DNA of 22,886 nucleotides from Beijerinckiaceae bacterium. Lineage in GTDB: Bacteria; Pseudomonadota; Alphaproteobacteria; Rhizobiales; Beijerinckiaceae. The translations under genes were made by a program, and so were the position numbers. Below the pieces are notes generated by a model, which ran no database searches, had not been told where the DNA came from, and saw only the letters and a list, made by a program, of their open reading frames with translations. Positions 7,828 to 14,883 of this stretch are shown in pieces. Every line of letters begins with the position of its first letter. Positions within the stretch are counted from its first letter, which is position 1. The stretch covers positions 1-22,886 of the forward strand of contig CANGOK010000015.1 of NCBI GenBank assembly GCA_947455285.1, read 5' to 3'.

Positions 7828-8216
7828 GCTTTAGCTGCGGTGCTGATCGAGTTCCAAGCGTTGGCGATCTCGCTGATCGCCTCGTGGACCTCGTTGAGAG
7901 CCTCGATATTGTTCTTGAAGCTCGCTTCGATCAGTCGGCGGCGGGCCCAGACATAGAGATGCTCAAGCGACTGAGCCACCTCGCCGCCACGTTCGAAATC
8001 GAGGCTGGTGGTCAGGACATGGACGATCGTAAGGGCCTTGGTCAGATGTTCTGACTTCGCGGCGAGATCCTTGCGTTCCAGCGCGTCGCGTCCCAGTTCC
8101 ATGCTCAGAAGCAGGTGGGTAAATAGAATCTGAACGAGATCGTGGGGGTCGGCGCCCTCCACCAGGTAATCCTGTTCCGCCGTTTGATAGGCTTTGATCG
8201 CGTCCCGATTAAACAT
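7821..8216 (-). CDS. fliS: Flagellin export chaperone FliS
   Basis: FliS binds the C-terminus of newly made flagellin in the cytoplasm and prevents premature polymerisation before export. The frame gives 131 residues from the ATG at 8216, a normal FliS length. Family features in order are AYQTAEQDYLVEGADPHDLVQILF near the N-terminus, then the helical core with KALTIVHVLTTSLDFERGGE and VAQSLEHLYVWARRRLIEA, and a C-terminal helix ending in EIANAWNSI. I chose the ATG at 8216, with AGGAG 11 bases upstream. The GTG at 8225 is only two bases from that AGGAG. It is divergent from flgE, and no -24/-12 sequence was found on its own strand. Flagellin and FliD genes are not in the window. Confidence 0.88.
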   Translation of the reverse strand: MFNRDAIKAYQTAEQDYLVEGADPHDLVQILFTHLLLSMELGRDALERKDLAAKSEHLTKALTIVHVLTTSLDFERGGEVAQSLEHLYVWARRRLIEASFKNNIEALNEVHEAISEIANAWNSISTAAKAA

Positions 8217-8304
8217 GGTGGTCACCGCTCCTGTACCGATGTGTTAACGGCGCGGTCGCGGCGAATTTTAATGGAATCTAACCTTTTTCAGGCCGGGTTT
8301 CTGT

Positions 8305-8320
8305 TGGCACAAGGATTGCT
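8305..8320 (+). promoter_or_regulatory. Sigma-54 (-24/-12) promoter upstream of flgE
   Basis: The sequence is TGGCAC-AAGGA-TTGCT, a full match to the consensus TGGCAC-N5-TTGCW. The predicted transcription start is near 8330, about 50 bases before the flgE ATG at 8382. It overlaps no coding sequence. It is the strongest single regulatory signal in the window and ties the hook gene to the sigma-54 activators encoded next to it. Confidence 0.9.
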
Positions 8321-8381
8321 AGATCTTGATTGAAGCTGCTGTTTGGGCAGCGCCAATTTTTGGCTTCAATCGGAGATTGAT

Positions 8382-9719
8382 ATGCTGTCGATAACGTTGT
8401 CCGGTCTCAATAGCGCTCAAAAAAGCCTCGACGTCGTGTCCAACAACCTGGCCAACGCCGGCACGACAGGCTTCAAGCGCTCGGATGTATCCTTCGTTGA
8501 CGTCTTCGCGAACGATCCTTCGAGCAGCTCTCGCGTCGCTGTTGGCTCGGGCACCGCGATTGGCGCCGTGGACCGCAGCACATCTCAGGGTCAGCTGGTG
8601 ACGACCGATCAGGTGACCGACCTCGCCATCGCTGGACGCGGTTACTTCAAGATGCTGGCTCAGGATCCGACGACTGGCACAACGGACTACTACTACACGC
8701 GGTCTGGCAATTTCTCTGTCAACGCCGATGGCAATATGTGTGATTCCCAAGGCAATCTTTTGCGTTGTTTCGAGGTTGATCCTAACGGCAATATCACCCG
8801 CACTGAAACGAACGCGCATATTGAAACCGAAAAGCCAGAGGGTTCTGTTGCTGTAAAGCTTGGGGCTTCGGCTGTTGAGGGGACCGAGGTCACTCTTTAT
8901 CTTTATGGTAAGGAGCTGATGACCCAGCCCGTCACAAACCAGGACGTTCAAACCGGGTTCATCACGTTTGTGGCGCCAGAGCTCAACTCCGGGATCGCAG
9001 GCCATGTTTCGGCTGATTACGCCGAGCAGAAGATTACTGTGACCTTGCCCGATACGGCGGCGGATCTCGATCAGGCTAACGCCACCACGCAATTGACTGA
9101 TCGCGAGGCGAGAGCAGGGTATGGCGATACGATTGAGCTTTGGGGCACTGACGCATCCGGGAGCCAGAAGCTTTTAGATCGTCATATCGTCACTTTGAAG
9201 GAAGCCACCAGCACGGCTCGCTCTATTCTTTTCGAGCAGCCTTATGATGCGACTGGTCCCTTCGTCGCCAAATATGTCAAGAACAATGTGTCGGCGGATA
9301 TTGTGCCTGCCAAGGTGACTACGGATGCGGCTGCGACGACCGCCGCCGCCGCAGAGTTCCGTGGTGTTTTCGTGCAGAGCCTTGCGATTGGTTCCAAGGG
9401 CATCATTCAGGAAAACTACAGCGACGGATCCAAGCGCATCGTTGGCGCCATCGCGCTCGCAACCTTCCCCAACGAAGCTGGCCTGAAGCCGATTGGCAAC
9501 ACCGATTTTGTCGCTTGTGAAGCGAGCGGCGAAGCGACGCTGACGCCGGCCGGCGCTCCTTATGCGGGCGACATTCACTCGGGCACGCTTGAGCAGGCCA
9601 ATGTCGACATCACTCAGGAGTTGATGGCGATGTTGAAGGCCCAGCAGATCTATAACGGCAACGCTCGTATGATGCAGACGGCCATCGAAGTGACCCAGCG
9701 CATCACTGACAAGATCTAA
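8382..9719 (+). CDS. flgE: Flagellar hook protein FlgE (FlgE/F/G family)
   Basis: This is a structural subunit of the flagellar hook, exported by the flagellar type III system and polymerised outside the cell. The 445 residues begin with the typical LSGLNSAQKSLDVVSNNLANAGTTGFKRSDVSFVDVFA. They continue with GQLVTTDQVTDLAIAGRGYF and YYTRSGNFSVNADG, the conserved D0/D1 elements. The end, GTLEQANVDITQELMAMLKA and QQIYNGNARMMQTAIEVTQ, is the C-terminal D0 helix. The middle (about 150-340) is poorly conserved surface domain. FlgF or FlgG are possible relatives, but those are nearer 240-260 residues, so FlgE fits better. The ATG at 8382 has CGGAGA upstream. An in-frame TTG at 8343 is not needed. 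A sigma-54 promoter lies at 8305-8320. No signal peptide is present, as expected. Confidence 0.88.
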   Translation: MLSITLSGLNSAQKSLDVVSNNLANAGTTGFKRSDVSFVDVFANDPSSSSRVAVGSGTAIGAVDRSTSQGQLVTTDQVTDLAIAGRGYFKMLAQDPTTGTTDYYYTRSGNFSVNADGNMCDSQGNLLRCFEVDPNGNITRTETNAHIETEKPEGSVAVKLGASAVEGTEVTLYLYGKELMTQPVTNQDVQTGFITFVAPELNSGIAGHVSADYAEQKITVTLPDTAADLDQANATTQLTDREARAGYGDTIELWGTDASGSQKLLDRHIVTLKEATSTARSILFEQPYDATGPFVAKYVKNNVSADIVPAKVTTDAAATTAAAAEFRGVFVQSLAIGSKGIIQENYSDGSKRIVGAIALATFPNEAGLKPIGNTDFVACEASGEATLTPAGAPYAGDIHSGTLEQANVDITQELMAMLKAQQIYNGNARMMQTAIEVTQRITDKI

Positions 9720-9720
9720 C

Positions 9721-9736
9721 AGCTAGCTAGCTAGCT
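9721..9736. repeat. Tetranucleotide repeat AGCT x4 (16-bp palindrome)
   Basis: AGCTAGCTAGCTAGCT starts two bases after the flgE stop codon. It is a perfect palindrome and contains three overlapping CTAG tetramers, a tetramer usually scarce in bacterial genomes. No function is known to me for it. Confidence 0.6.
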
Positions 9737-9747
9737 TAAACGTTTCG

Positions 9748-9771
9748 CAGGCGCGTCTTAAGCCGCGCCTG
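9748..9771 (+). terminator. Hairpin between flgE and motA (possible terminator)
   Basis: Arms CAGGCGCG (9748-9755) and CGCGCCTG (9764-9771) pair perfectly over eight bases around the loop tcttaagc. There is no T-tract after it, so it may be a weak or factor-dependent terminator, or simply a stable leader structure before motA. Confidence 0.4.
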
Positions 9772-9832
9772 ACTCTACCTCTGCCGCATGCTGCGGCGTC
9801 GCGTCTTGATGGCGCAACAATGGGAGTTGCTC

Positions 9833-10696
9833 GTGTTCGGCATCATTGGCATCGTGTTGCTGTTTGCTTGCGTGTTCGGCGTGTTCGTCGCGCACGGCGG
9901 CGATCTTGCGCCAATCATTCACGCTGCGCCTTCAGAGCTTGCGACCATCGGCGGCGCGGCTGTGGGCGCTATGTTGCTTGGCAACGATCTTGACACCATC
10001 AAGGGCGTCGCTGGCGGCATGGGTAAGATCTTTGGTGGGTCGAAGTGGAAGAAGCAGGACTTCCTCGACGTCATCTTCCTCGTGTCGCGCCTGATGAAGA
10101 TCCTGCGCGTCGATGGGCCGGTGGCTCTTGAAGCGCATGTGGAAAGTCCTGACTCTAGCGCGATCTTCGGTGAATATCCGAGGATCATGGCGGATCATCA
10201 TCTTCTTCATCTCATCACCGATAACATTCGTCTGATGGTCATCTCGTCAGGCAACCTCAACGCCTATGCGGTGGAAGAGGTTATGGATGCGTCGATCAAG
10301 GAACATTCCCACCACGCCCAGCATCCGGCCCACGCGCTTGCCTCCATGGCGGGCGCGTTGCCTGCGCTTGGTATCGTGGCCTGCGTGCTCGGCGTCGTGA
10401 AGACCATGGGCGCGATCGATCAGCCTCCGACGGTTCTAGGCGCCCTCATTGGCTCCGCGCTCGTCGGCACGTTCATCGGCGTGTTCCTGGCCTATGGTCT
10501 TGTGGAGCCCATGGCGGGTCGTCTCGCCAATGTGTGTAAGGAAGAGATGCAGATCTACCACGTGGTCAAGCAGATCATCGTGGCGAGCTTGCATGGCCAT
10601 CCCCAGCCGCTCGTGATTGAAGCGGCGCGCGTCACCATCAGCTCGCACAATCAGCCGAGCTTCGCTGAAGTCTTCGACGGCCTGCGAGGGAAATAA
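9833..10696 (+). CDS. motA: Flagellar motor stator protein MotA
   Basis: MotA is the membrane subunit of the proton-driven stator and transfers force to FliG. Conserved features are the first transmembrane segment FGIIGIVLLFACVFGVFVAHGG, then APSELATIGGAAVGAMLLGND. The cytoplasmic loop has RVDGPVALEAHVESP, which holds the charged residues that meet FliG. The segments PALGIVACVLGVVKTMG and GLVEPMAG carry the two conserved prolines. With the GTG start at 9833 the protein has 287 residues, the usual MotA length, and begins MFGIIG like its relatives. GGGAG lies six bases upstream of this GTG. In-frame ATGs at 9788 and 9809 would add 15 or 8 residues without a good ribosome binding site. motB follows after two bases. 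Confidence 0.95.
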   Translation: MFGIIGIVLLFACVFGVFVAHGGDLAPIIHAAPSELATIGGAAVGAMLLGNDLDTIKGVAGGMGKIFGGSKWKKQDFLDVIFLVSRLMKILRVDGPVALEAHVESPDSSAIFGEYPRIMADHHLLHLITDNIRLMVISSGNLNAYAVEEVMDASIKEHSHHAQHPAHALASMAGALPALGIVACVLGVVKTMGAIDQPPTVLGALIGSALVGTFIGVFLAYGLVEPMAGRLANVCKEEMQIYHVVKQIIVASLHGHPQPLVIEAARVTISSHNQPSFAEVFDGLRGK

Positions 10697-10698
10697 TC

Positions 10699-11718
10699 AT
10701 GGCTGAGGCCAAAAAGGGGAAGAAGGGCGACGCTCCGCCGCCGCCCGCCCCGATCATCATCAAGAAGGTGCAGGGCGAAGAAGGCGGCGGCCACGGCGGC
10801 GCGTGGAAGATTGCGCTTGCCGACATGATGACCGCCATGATGGCCTTCTTCCTGCTCATGTGGCTGCTCGGCGCGACCGCCGAATCCAAGCGCAAGAGCG
10901 TCGCTGACTATTTCAAACCAACACCCAAGAGCCTTGTGCAAATGGGACAGCTTGCGGGCTCCAATGGCGTGTTGGGCGGCCGCTCCATTCTCGACCCCGA
11001 AGGTCTTCCCACCGCCGCGTCGCAAACCTCCATTCTCGATCTTGAGCCGCCTAAAGTTCCCGAAGGGGAAGAGGGGCAGGGCAAGGGTTCGCAAAACGAG
11101 GACAAGCAGGGCAAGGGCAACAGTGAGGATAAGGGCGACAAGTCCGGCGGCAAGGGCGCTGAATCCGCTGACAACCAGGGCAAGGGCAGTTCTTCTGGCG
11201 AACAGTCGGAGGCGGCCAAGGCCAAGTCCGCCGCTGAGCAGGATCAGAAGAATTTCGACTCCATCGAGCAGGACCTGCGGCAGAAGCTTCAGGATAACAA
11301 GCAGCTGGCTGCCTTGCAGGGCCAGGTGCAGTTCATTCGCGACAAGGATGGTTTGCGTATCGAGGTCATCGACAAGGCTGACTTCTCGATGTTCGCGCTT
11401 GGCACTTCGAAGCTGCTGCCGCGTGCGCAACAGTTGCTTGACGAGATCGCCAAGACCGTCGCGTCCATGCCCAACAAGGTTAAGGTTCGGGGCCATACTG
11501 ACAGTGTTCCCTTCGCCAATCCTGAGCAGAAGAACAACTGGGTGCTGTCCGCCGAGCGCGCTGATCAGACGCGTCAGCTGCTTGAAAAACGCGGCGTAGG
11601 GACCGACCGTTTCGCGAGCATTGAAGGGCTCTCTGACGTCGAACCGTTCATCCCGGCTGATAAGGCTGACCCGCGCAACAGGCGCATCAGCATCACTCTG
11701 AAGTATCAGGGGCAGTAA
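10699..11718 (+). CDS. motB: Flagellar motor stator protein MotB
   Basis: MotB is the peptidoglycan-anchored stator subunit that carries protons with MotA. The single transmembrane helix ALADMMTAMMAFFLLMWLLGA contains Asp42, equivalent to the proton-binding aspartate. The OmpA-like peptidoglycan-binding domain shows VRGHTDSVPF (R264-H266-D268) and the late segment DPRNRRISITL. Between them, at about residues 118-180, is a Gly/Lys/Ser/Glu-rich low-complexity stretch with three QGKG(S/N) units, longer than the usual MotB linker. The ATG at 10699 has GAGGGA seven bases upstream, and the gene is two bases after motA. The stop codon directly abuts the ATG of the next gene. Confidence 0.95.
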   Translation: MAEAKKGKKGDAPPPPAPIIIKKVQGEEGGGHGGAWKIALADMMTAMMAFFLLMWLLGATAESKRKSVADYFKPTPKSLVQMGQLAGSNGVLGGRSILDPEGLPTAASQTSILDLEPPKVPEGEEGQGKGSQNEDKQGKGNSEDKGDKSGGKGAESADNQGKGSSSGEQSEAAKAKSAAEQDQKNFDSIEQDLRQKLQDNKQLAALQGQVQFIRDKDGLRIEVIDKADFSMFALGTSKLLPRAQQLLDEIAKTVASMPNKVKVRGHTDSVPFANPEQKNNWVLSAERADQTRQLLEKRGVGTDRFASIEGLSDVEPFIPADKADPRNRRISITLKYQGQ

Positions 11719-12030
11719 ATGAGGCGCGCTTTTGCTCTTCTTCTTTCTGCGGGCATGATTTTGATCGCGCCCATGGTGTCAGGCGCCGTAGCCAACGAGG
11801 CTCCGCCTCCGCCGCCGAAGAACGATCCGACGGCGTCAAAGCCCCCGCCATCGTCTAGTCTGACGGGAAACGCCATTCCCCATTGTGAACTTGGGTCCTA
11901 TCCGGCAGGCAATGTATGCAGGCCGGCCAGACCTGGCTTCTACGCCGGGCCCAATGCGCTTTATCCAACCGCGTGCCCCGCAGGCAAGACCTCGAACTAT
12001 GGCGCGCGCGGCGTTTCGGAATGCTTTTAA
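11719..12030 (+). CDS. Small secreted Cys/Gly-rich protein of unknown function, co-transcribed with motAB
   Basis: I do not recognise this 103-residue protein. It begins with a clear signal peptide (RRAFALLLSAGMILIAPMVSGAVA, likely cleaved near residue 25). A proline-rich segment (APPPPPKND, KPPPSSS) follows. The C-terminal half has four cysteines: HCELGSYPAGNVCRPARPGF, then CPAGKTSNYGARGVSECF. The CPAGxxS...C pattern resembles short GCC2/GCC3-type cysteine motifs; this is a visual resemblance only. The ATG follows the motB stop with no gap and the next gene overlaps its end, so it is very likely made with the stator proteins and exported to the periplasm or outer surface. A role in the motor is inference from position. 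Confidence 0.7.
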   Translation: MRRAFALLLSAGMILIAPMVSGAVANEAPPPPPKNDPTASKPPPSSSLTGNAIPHCELGSYPAGNVCRPARPGFYAGPNALYPTACPAGKTSNYGARGVSECF

Positions 12031-12719
12031 GCGCCAAGGCTGATCGCACCGGTGGCTTTTTTTGGCATATGCGCGCGCTGGTCGCGCGTCGCTCGCTTTG
12101 GGTTCCATTCAGAGAAGAGGTCGAAAGCTGGCTTGCTGGCTGGACGCCGCCTCATCGCAAATTGCTGTTGGTGGGGCCAAGCGCTGGCTGGTGTCTGCCT
12201 GACAGTTTCCTGACACGCTTTGAAGAAATCACAGCTGTCGATATAGATCCTTTCGCCAAGCCGCTTTTTAGCCTGTTGCATGGCCGCGCTTTACGTCGCG
12301 CTGGCGTGCGGCTGTCGTGGTCGCAAACGGACTTCTTCGCAGATCCTGCGCATGTTCTTCACGCTCATCCTGATGCGACCGTTCTGTTTTGCAATGTGGC
12401 TGGGCAGCGCTGTGTGCAGACCCGCGATTCCGCCGCTGTTGAGCAGGAGATGCTGCGATTGCGCGCCTTGTTGCAAGGAAGGTCCTGGGCTTCGTTTCAT
12501 GATCTGCTCTCGGCTGAGACGCATGAAACTCGGCAAGCGCGACACCTTGCGCAACAGATGAGCGCTTATGACCTGCTGTCCTCTTATGGATTGGGCGGTG
12601 AGTGGTTTGACCATCTCACCGGCCAGCTTTTGCCCCCCAATTCTCCGCGCCGGATCATGCCATGGCGCATCAATCGTGGGCGGCTGCATCTGATCGAAGC
12701 GGGCTGGGTCGAGGGGTGA
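12021..12719 (+). CDS. Conserved hypothetical protein with Rossmann/SAM-binding-like motif
   Basis: This is a cytoplasmic protein of 232 residues without a recognised name. Near residue 40 it shows KLLLVGPSAGWCLPDSFL, a glycine-containing beta-strand/loop like motif I of class I methyltransferases. About 20 residues later comes ITAVDIDPFAKPLF, with an acidic residue at the end of the second strand, as in SAM-binding folds. No catalytic motif identifies a substrate. The start ATG at 12021 overlaps the previous stop codon (ATGcttttAA), indicating translational coupling in the motA-motB operon. A longer in-frame start at 11916 would run through the previous gene and is rejected. It ends 18 bases before the convergent VOC dioxygenase gene. 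Confidence 0.65.
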   Translation: MLLSAKADRTGGFFWHMRALVARRSLWVPFREEVESWLAGWTPPHRKLLLVGPSAGWCLPDSFLTRFEEITAVDIDPFAKPLFSLLHGRALRRAGVRLSWSQTDFFADPAHVLHAHPDATVLFCNVAGQRCVQTRDSAAVEQEMLRLRALLQGRSWASFHDLLSAETHETRQARHLAQQMSAYDLLSSYGLGGEWFDHLTGQLLPPNSPRRIMPWRINRGRLHLIEAGWVEG

Positions 12720-12737
12720 GGCTTCGACCCCTGGGTT

Positions 12738-13673
12738 TCAGGCCGTAGCCGCAAGCGCGCGTTCGTTAAGCTCTTCGATCAGATGTCCGTTGCGCGCCTT
12801 GCGCAGGAGCGGGGAGGGGCCGTCAAAGATGCCCCAGGCGCAATGGCCCTGCCGCGGGCGGTTCTCGCGCCACCATTGAGCGCTGCGCTTGGGATAGGTC
12901 GCGTCGTCCACCTGCTCCATCTCCGTCGTATATTCGACAGCAAAGCCGTTCGGATCGATGAAGAAGGTATAGACATTGGCGCCGGGGCCGGAATGACGGC
13001 CGGGGCCATGTTCGAGGTTGTAGCCGTTGTCTCGCATATGCCCGGCCGCATAGAGCAGACCGTCGAGGTTCGGCAATTCAAACGCCATATGATGCAAGCC
13101 GGGGCCATCCACTTTCGCCAGCGCGACGCTGTGATGATCTGGGGAACAGCGCAGGAAGGTGATGCCGTCCGTTTCATCGGAAAATTTCATGCCGAGCAGG
13201 TCCATGAAAAACGAGCCCAGCATTTCGTAATTGGCGGCGCGAATGACGGCATGGGAGAATTTATACGGCTTCTTCTTATCTTCCACACAATCAGCATGAC
13301 CGCGCACATCGCAGCTCACGGATTGCATGATCCCGTCGGGCGTGCGGAATGAAAAGCCGTAGCCTCCGCCTGCGCCTCCTTCAAGCGCGTGGGGCGCATT
13401 GACGACATCGGCGCCAAAGCCTTGCGCGCGCGCGTGGAGCGCATCGACGACCGCTTGGTTCGGCGCGGCGAGGTTCACGCCGAGGAATTGCGATTTAGGC
13501 GCTTCTCGCAGCGACAGCACATGGTGCTCGGGTCCGTTGGCGCGCAGGTAAACCACGCCATTATGCCGGTCAGCCACCTTCAGTCCCCACGCTTGCGTGT
13601 AGAAACGGACGCTTTGCTCAAGGTCCCGCACAGCAAGATTGACGCCCCGAACGCCGGTGACTCTCTCATTCAT
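12738..13673 (-). CDS. Type I extradiol ring-cleavage dioxygenase (VOC/glyoxalase family)
   Basis: This is a two-domain VOC-fold enzyme related to catechol 2,3-dioxygenase and BphC, which open catecholic rings next to the diol using Fe(II). With the ATG at 13673 it has 311 residues, the usual two-domain size. The N-terminal domain starts RVTGVRGVNLAVRDLEQSVR. The C-terminal domain keeps all three metal ligands of the family: His141 in KFSHAVI, His194 or 195 in GLHHMAFEL, and Glu247 in DPNGFAVEYTTE. GGAGG stands eight bases before this ATG; the longer start at 13733 lacks a ribosome binding site. It is divergent from the LigB-type gene, sharing a 164-base control region. The exact substrate cannot be read from the sequence. 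Confidence 0.85.
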   Translation of the reverse strand: MNERVTGVRGVNLAVRDLEQSVRFYTQAWGLKVADRHNGVVYLRANGPEHHVLSLREAPKSQFLGVNLAAPNQAVVDALHARAQGFGADVVNAPHALEGGAGGGYGFSFRTPDGIMQSVSCDVRGHADCVEDKKKPYKFSHAVIRAANYEMLGSFFMDLLGMKFSDETDGITFLRCSPDHHSVALAKVDGPGLHHMAFELPNLDGLLYAAGHMRDNGYNLEHGPGRHSGPGANVYTFFIDPNGFAVEYTTEMEQVDDATYPKRSAQWWRENRPRQGHCAWGIFDGPSPLLRKARNGHLIEELNERALAATA

Positions 13674-13837
13674 CGCGTCATCCTCCATGAAAATATGCGG
13701 ATCAGGAGAGAGCGGATTTTGGGGGTGTGGCATTGATCCAGCGCAAGTCGAAGCATGGCGCGCAATTGATCCCTATCAAAGCGTGAGCGGCCTGCGCGGG
13801 GCCAAATCTGCACCGTGATAATGATAGGGAGACTAAT
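13674..13837. promoter_or_regulatory. Divergent control region between two dioxygenase genes, with repeats
   Basis: The region must hold the promoters of both dioxygenase genes. TTGATCC occurs twice in direct orientation (13733-13739 and 13766-13772). The second copy begins an inverted repeat, TTGAT (13766-13770) / ATCAA (13775-13779). These are candidate operator elements for a shared regulator, seen by eye only. No regulator gene is adjacent. Confidence 0.35.
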
Positions 13838-14833
13838 ATGGCGAAACTCGTCGCTGCTTTCGCCTCATCCCATAGCGTGATGTTGACCTGCCAATTGGTC
13901 GACTGGCAGCGCGGATTTCGGGTCTTCGACAAGGCCGGATCCTATTTCGATCGCGACGGAGAGGTTCGCAGCTATGACGATCTCCTGAAGGCGACGCCGC
14001 CTGAGGCTGCATCGCTTGTGACGGATGAGGCCATCGCGGGCCGCTTCACCGAAGTTCATGCAGCGATGGCGCATCTGCGCGGCTTGATCGAGGCGGCGCG
14101 TCTCGACACGCTCGTCATTTGCGGAGACGACCAGAAGGAACTCTTCAGCGATGAGTTGATGCCGTCCATCGGCGTTTATTATGGCGATACGATCCGGAAC
14201 GGCGCATGGCGCGAATTGCCCGAGAGCGAATGGTACCGTCGCGCTCAGATGCTGCGTCTCGAGAAAGGCGGGGAGCGCGACTATCCCGTCGACAGTGCGC
14301 TGGCGCGTCACTTCATAGACGGCCTCATGGACCGCGACTTCGATATCGCCGCGCTCGGCGGGCTCCCCAAGGATCAATACGAAGGTCACGCGTTTTCGTT
14401 CGTGCATCGCACTTATTTGCAGGACCGCGTCATTCCTGTGACGCCGGTGTTTCTGAACACATTCTTTCCGCCGAACCAGCCAAAGCCTGCGCGTTGCCTT
14501 GCGCTCGGCGCCGCGCTGCGTCAGTTGATTGAAAGTTTTCCATCAGACGCGCGCGTGGGCCTGATCGCCTCGGGCGGGCTCAGTCATTTCTGCGTCGATG
14601 ATGATCTCGACCATGCCGTCATGAACGCCATGCGCACGAAGGATCATGAGTTCCTTGCGCGTCTCGATCCAAAGCGTCTGCAAGCCGGAAGTTCCGAAAT
14701 TCGCAATTGGCTCGTGCTGGCGGGCGCTGCGCCTGACTTTGATCTGGAATGGATTTCCTACACGCCTGGCTATCGCACCGAGGCCCTGACGGGTACAGGC
14801 CTCGCCTTCGCCTCGTGGAAGCCGCCTGGCTGA
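13838..14833 (+). CDS. LigB-type (class III) extradiol dioxygenase
   Basis: This enzyme is related to the protocatechuate 4,5-dioxygenase beta chain, which opens dihydroxylated aromatic rings with Fe(II) in the cytoplasm. The 331 residues include His12 in FASSHSVML, the same position as the LigB iron ligand. GDDQKELFSDELMPSIGVYYG comes next, then SGGLSHF with His250, the family's second conserved histidine. SSEIRNW with Glu287 is a good candidate for the metal-binding glutamate. It is somewhat longer than LigB itself. No LigA-like subunit lies beside it. The start has GGGAG upstream. It is divergent from the VOC dioxygenase and convergent with the cupin dioxygenase. The substrate is unknown; protocatechuate, gallate or a related diol are plausible by family. 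Confidence 0.82.
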   Translation: MAKLVAAFASSHSVMLTCQLVDWQRGFRVFDKAGSYFDRDGEVRSYDDLLKATPPEAASLVTDEAIAGRFTEVHAAMAHLRGLIEAARLDTLVICGDDQKELFSDELMPSIGVYYGDTIRNGAWRELPESEWYRRAQMLRLEKGGERDYPVDSALARHFIDGLMDRDFDIAALGGLPKDQYEGHAFSFVHRTYLQDRVIPVTPVFLNTFFPPNQPKPARCLALGAALRQLIESFPSDARVGLIASGGLSHFCVDDDLDHAVMNAMRTKDHEFLARLDPKRLQAGSSEIRNWLVLAGAAPDFDLEWISYTPGYRTEALTGTGLAFASWKPPG

Positions 14834-14845
14834 TAAAGAGTTAAG

Positions 14846-14874
14846 TCGCGAGGAGGCGATCGCGCTCCTCGCGA
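14846..14874. terminator. Strong bidirectional hairpin between convergent dioxygenase genes
   Basis: Arms TCGCGAGGAG (14846-14855) and CTCCTCGCGA (14865-14874) pair perfectly over ten bases around a nine-base loop. It lies in the 50-base gap between two converging genes, which suits a shared terminator. T-tracts are absent. Confidence 0.6.
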
Positions 14875-14883
14875 TGTAGCGGC

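Noticed and set aside
8319..9092. Long reading frame on the minus strand across the start of flgE
   Set aside because: It overlaps a well-supported hook gene and the sigma-54 promoter, and its translation shows no family features.
9750..9763. GG-N10-GC upstream of motA as a sigma-54 promoter
   Set aside because: Only the dinucleotides match; the rest of both elements is poor and the sequence is explained by a GC-rich hairpin.
10651..11496. Minus-strand reading frame over motA and motB
   Set aside because: motA and motB are certain; the shadow has Leu/Arg/Gly-rich random-like composition.
11916..12020. Longer start (ATG at 11916) for the Rossmann-like protein
   Set aside because: It would lie inside the preceding secreted-protein gene; the ATG at 12021 gives the usual stop/start overlap of coupled genes.
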